DNA from: Opeltia flavorubescens
Taxonomy: Eukaryota; Ascomycota; Lecanoromycetes; Teloschistales; Teloschistaceae
Assembly (NCBI GenBank): GCA_000442125.1
Contig: KE546973.1
Location: 1,629,301-1,693,300 of the forward strand
Length of the DNA: 64,000 nt
Direction of reading: 5' to 3'
Every line of letters starts with the position of its first letter. Within the stretch, counting starts at the first letter, position 1. This document shows, one piece after another, positions 60,801 through 64,000 of this stretch. The translations under genes were made by a program, and so were the position numbers. Below the pieces are notes generated by a model. The model saw only the letters and a list, made by a program, of their open reading frames with translations, had not been told where the DNA came from and made no database searches.

Positions 60801-61748
60801 TACTATTATTAAAGGATATTTATAAAAGTTTATTAATTTAACCGCTATTTATCAAATTATATAATCGGATTTTTTTTTTTTATTTTCCTTTCCACGAATA
60901 TTATATAAATAGCGCGTTATTTTAAAAATCGATTTATAGTTTATTTTAAATTTTATAAAAGTAATTTTTTTTATTAATATTAAATTAGTATTAGTAATCG
61001 AGTAATAATTATAAAAGAATTTATAAATAATTTTCAATTTATATAGTAATTTTTTTAATAAAAAATCTATTTTTTTTTAAAAATATTTAATAACGGTATT
61101 ATCGCGTTTATCGTTGGTAAAAACTTTTTTATTATTTTAAAATGGTATTATATTTATTAATTAATATAGAAATATTATCTATAATATATATATATATTCG
61201 TTAATTATTTTTTTATTATATTATTATCGTCTTTAAATAGTTCTCGAGTTTTTTCAAGAAAAAATTTCTTTTATTTATATTTGTTTTTAATAGCTTCGGT
61301 TATAATAATAAATATTTAAATTATATATCTCGAAGTTATTTAATTATTGTTTATAGCTTATTTTAAATACTAATAAATATAAAATCGTCGCGAAATAGAA
61401 TAGTTATAATATATTTTATTTTTATATAATTTAAATTATTTTATTTTTTATTATAATATTTTCTATTAGAATTTATTTAATTATATTTATATAATTTAAT
61501 TATATAATTGTTAAAAAAGTATTTTTAATCTTTTAAATTTTTTGTTTATTTATTATATCGAAGATAATCGAAAAAAAATAGATTTATAAAATTAAAGAAA
61601 ATAAAATCGAATAATTTAAAATTTCAAAAGTATATATATTTTATTTATAAGCAGAGCTCTAGAAATTTACTATACCGAAATTTTATTAATTTATAATATT
61701 AAAAAGTTTTTATTTTAACGAGTTATTAAATATATACTAGAATAAATC
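54869..61748. other. RIP-degraded AT-rich sequence, no readable feature
   Basis: About 6.9 kb with no frame longer than 61 codons and no recognisable motif. Homopolymer T runs are frequent, for example near 59,597 and 59,631. Relics of retroelements are likely, but none could be identified by reading. Confidence 0.4.
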
Positions 61749-61825
61749 AGAAAAAAAAAAAAAAAAGAGAAGGAGAAAAAAAAAAAAAAAGGGAAGTAAA
61801 ATTCGATAATCGGGTTTTGCTTTTA
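61749..61825. repeat. Purine tract followed by terminal-repeat-like motif
   Basis: Two long A runs interrupted by GAGAAGGAG (61749-61797) are followed by GTAAAATTCGATAATCGGGT and TTTGC. The second part again resembles the palindromic core of the 37-42 kb elements. The purine tract could be a former poly(A)-like or microsatellite tail. Confidence 0.45.
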
Positions 61826-63969
61826 CTAATATAGATTTTATATATAATTTATAAAGGATATATATTAGGATTTAAACTATTTTTTTATTATAAATTATAT
61901 TCGAGCTGTATAAAATAGCGGTTAGTATTAAAATTCGATACTTTTAAATTTTATAAATATTTATAAAAAGCTGAAATTATAAATAAAATATAAAAGCTAT
62001 TATTTTTAGAAAATTATCGGTTTAAAAAAATTATAAAAATTATTAAATCCGATAATATTTTAATATTCGGATTTTTTAGAATAATTATTTTTATAACTAT
62101 TTTTTTATATATTTTATACGTCCTATATATCTTTAATAATTTAAAAGGATTCGGAAAATTCGCTATTTATTATTTTTAGTATAAAATAAAACGATTTTCG
62201 GTTAATATTTAATTAAAAATATAAATTTTATTTTTATATCGGATAAAAAATTTTATATATTTATTAAAAGGATTATTAATTAAATTATTTGGTTTTAAAT
62301 TAATTATTAATTTAAAAATATTATATTTAATATAAATAAAATTTATTATATAAAAAAAACTTTATTATTTTATAATAACTCGAATTTTTTTTTTTATTAT
62401 ATAAAGTTTAAATTACTTTTTTAATATATAAATATAATCCCGATATTAACTTTATTTCTCGCGTTTATAATATTATAGCCAGATTAGTAAATAAACTAGC
62501 GTAAAAAATCGAATTAATTTATTTAAATTATAGTTTTTATATTATATTTTACTTTTTTTAATACTTTTTTTTAATAAAATTTTTTTTTTTTTTTAAAAAT
62601 ATTTTTTTTGTTTATTAAATCTATCGGTATTACTATTAAAAAGCAAAGATTTATATATTATAATAATACCGGTGGTTAGAATATATAAAAAGAATAGGAA
62701 CGATTATATTATATATATATTTAGCGCGGAATAGGCTCTATATTATAAATTTATATAGGCTCGGTTCTAATAAATATTACCTATTATATTTAATTTAAAA
62801 TAGTTTATTAATTTATATATTTATTAAATCTTTTTATTCTATAAAAAAATACAAAAAATTTATTAATTTTACTATTAGAATATTAGCTAGTATAATATTA
62901 GTATTATTATTTATTATAAATAGAAGTAAAATAATAAAATATTAGTTTATTTTTATATATTAACGAAATTTTAATTTAAAAAATAGATTATTATTATAAA
63001 ATTTTTTTTATTTAATATAATATTATTTTATTATAAATTATATTTTATAATATTACTAGATTTATTAATTTTTTAATTATATTTTCAATACTAATAATTA
63101 ATCGGTGTATTTTTTTTATATAAATTCTTTATATTTATTATCCTCGTTAATATATTTTTTATTATATTTTTTATTTTTTTTATCGCTAATTAATACTATA
63201 ATTATAGTTATTTTTTTTAAAAATATAGTAATAATATATTCTAATTATTATATCGGGAGGGAATTTATTAGTTATTAGTTAATATTTATTTATAATTCGA
63301 ATATACAATTAATTTATAAACGTTTTCGATTTCGAAAAATTATTTTTTTTTTTTTTATTTTTAGGTAATAAAGTAATGGTTTTATTTATTTTTTAATTTA
63401 TTTTATTAGCGGATTCAAGTTTAATATTTTTTTAAAATAAATTTAGTTTTATTTAAAAGAGATTTATAATAAATAATATATCGAATCTAAAAATTTTATA
63501 AATATAATTAATTATTTTTTTTTTTATAAAAATAAAAAACTTTAATAAATTATTATATATTTTTTTAAATTATTTTTTTATATATTAGCGGCTATTTATA
63601 TAGATATTATATATTATTTATCTTCTATTTCCGTTTTATTTTTAGTATAAAAATTGGAATACGTTATATTTTAAATTTAAAATAATTTTTATATATTAAA
63701 ATACTTTTTTTTATTTAATTTAAATAAATTTTAAAAGAATAAATATTAGTAATAAAAGGATAATAATTTAGGTATTTATTTTTAAATAGATTTATTATTA
63801 AATTGCGAGAAAAAAATTATTTATTTATTTATATAAGAACCGCGATTAGTATTATTTTAATCTATTTAATGTATATTTTATTTTTAATTAGAAAATAAAA
63901 TTCAATTATTAGAATTTATTTTTTATTAAAAATTATATTATTTTAATTTAATTAAAACTATTTCGTTTA
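61826..63969. other. Distal RIP-degraded sequence up to the telomere
   Basis: AT-rich sequence with no frame of note. There are no telomere-like interstitial repeats and no subtelomeric satellite. It passes into the telomere repeat without a recognisable transition zone. Confidence 0.45.
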
Positions 63970-64000
63970 TAGGGTTAGGGTTAGGGTTAGGGTTAGGGTT
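63970..64000 (+). repeat. Telomere repeats (TTAGGG)n, right chromosome end
   Basis: After TTTCGTTTA the last 31 bases are T followed by five perfect AGGGTT units (63971-64000). The G-rich strand runs 5' to 3' toward the end of the sequence, as at a right-hand chromosome end. TTAGGG is the usual Pezizomycotina telomere repeat. The tract is short, probably because the assembly stops inside it. Confidence 0.98.

Larger units (their letters stand above)
29609..63969. other. 34-kb RIP-degraded AT-rich subtelomeric block
   Basis: From about 29.7 kb the sequence switches abruptly to extreme AT content that continues to the telomere. CpA and TpG are nearly absent and TpA is everywhere. The remaining C and G sit mostly in CpG, CC, CT and AG contexts. 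That is the footprint of cytosine transitions at CpA on both strands, as in ascomycete RIP. No frame exceeds 68 codons. Recognisable content is listed separately: tandem repeats, a helicase relic, minisatellites and mobile-element relics. Confidence 0.93.

Overview
The window is the right-hand end of a filamentous ascomycete (Pezizomycotina) chromosome. It ends in five TTAGGG-type telomere repeats, with the G-rich strand running off the end. Its genes have short introns (about 50-90 bp, one of 155 bp) with fungal GTRNGT donors and CTRAC-like branch sites. They encode typical Pezizomycotina families: HET, CFEM, fungal rhodopsin-like, DUF3176-like and F-box/2EXR-like proteins. The last 34 kb carries the signature of repeat-induced point mutation (RIP). 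The sequence alone does not fix the class; Leotiomycetes or Dothideomycetes would both fit.

Region 1 (1-29.6 kb) is a normal-composition subtelomeric gene region. In order it holds: a secreted protein made of an internal duplication (659-1393 +); a small F-box/2EXR-like protein (2515-3164 -); a carbonyl-reductase-like SDR (3840-4829 +); a four-exon F-box protein (5027-6858 -); a scrap of a berberine-bridge FAD oxidase (7470-7598 -); a six-exon rhodopsin-like seven-helix membrane protein (7845-9264 -), divergent from an O-methyltransferase (9908-11328 +); a DUF3176-like membrane protein with an in-frame TGA (11738-13988 +); a HET-domain gene with a frame break (16102-18055 +); four secreted proteins, including a triple-CFEM GPI-anchored protein (20704-22187 +); an unassigned two-exon gene (24856-25419 -); and a secreted alpha-carbonic anhydrase (28086-29027 -). 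Several models were built by splicing short open frames, and exon limits are given in each entry.

Region 2 (29.6-64.0 kb) is extremely AT-rich. CpA and TpG are almost absent, TpA dominates, no frame exceeds 68 codons, and there are no intact genes. It opens with a 449-bp unit repeated twice in tandem. Reading through RIP-type transitions, I recognise a plus-strand RecQ-like, telomere-linked-helicase-type relic at 33.39-34.37 kb, with motifs I, II, III, V and VI all in one frame. Two minisatellites follow (15-16 bp and 19 bp units), then a long palindrome and two diverged copies of a roughly 2.6 kb mobile element. About 21 kb of undecipherable RIP-degraded repeats reaches the telomere.

The likely biology is a gene-poor, transposon- and helicase-derived chromosome end silenced by RIP, next to a fast-evolving belt of secreted, membrane and incompatibility genes in which several members are decaying.
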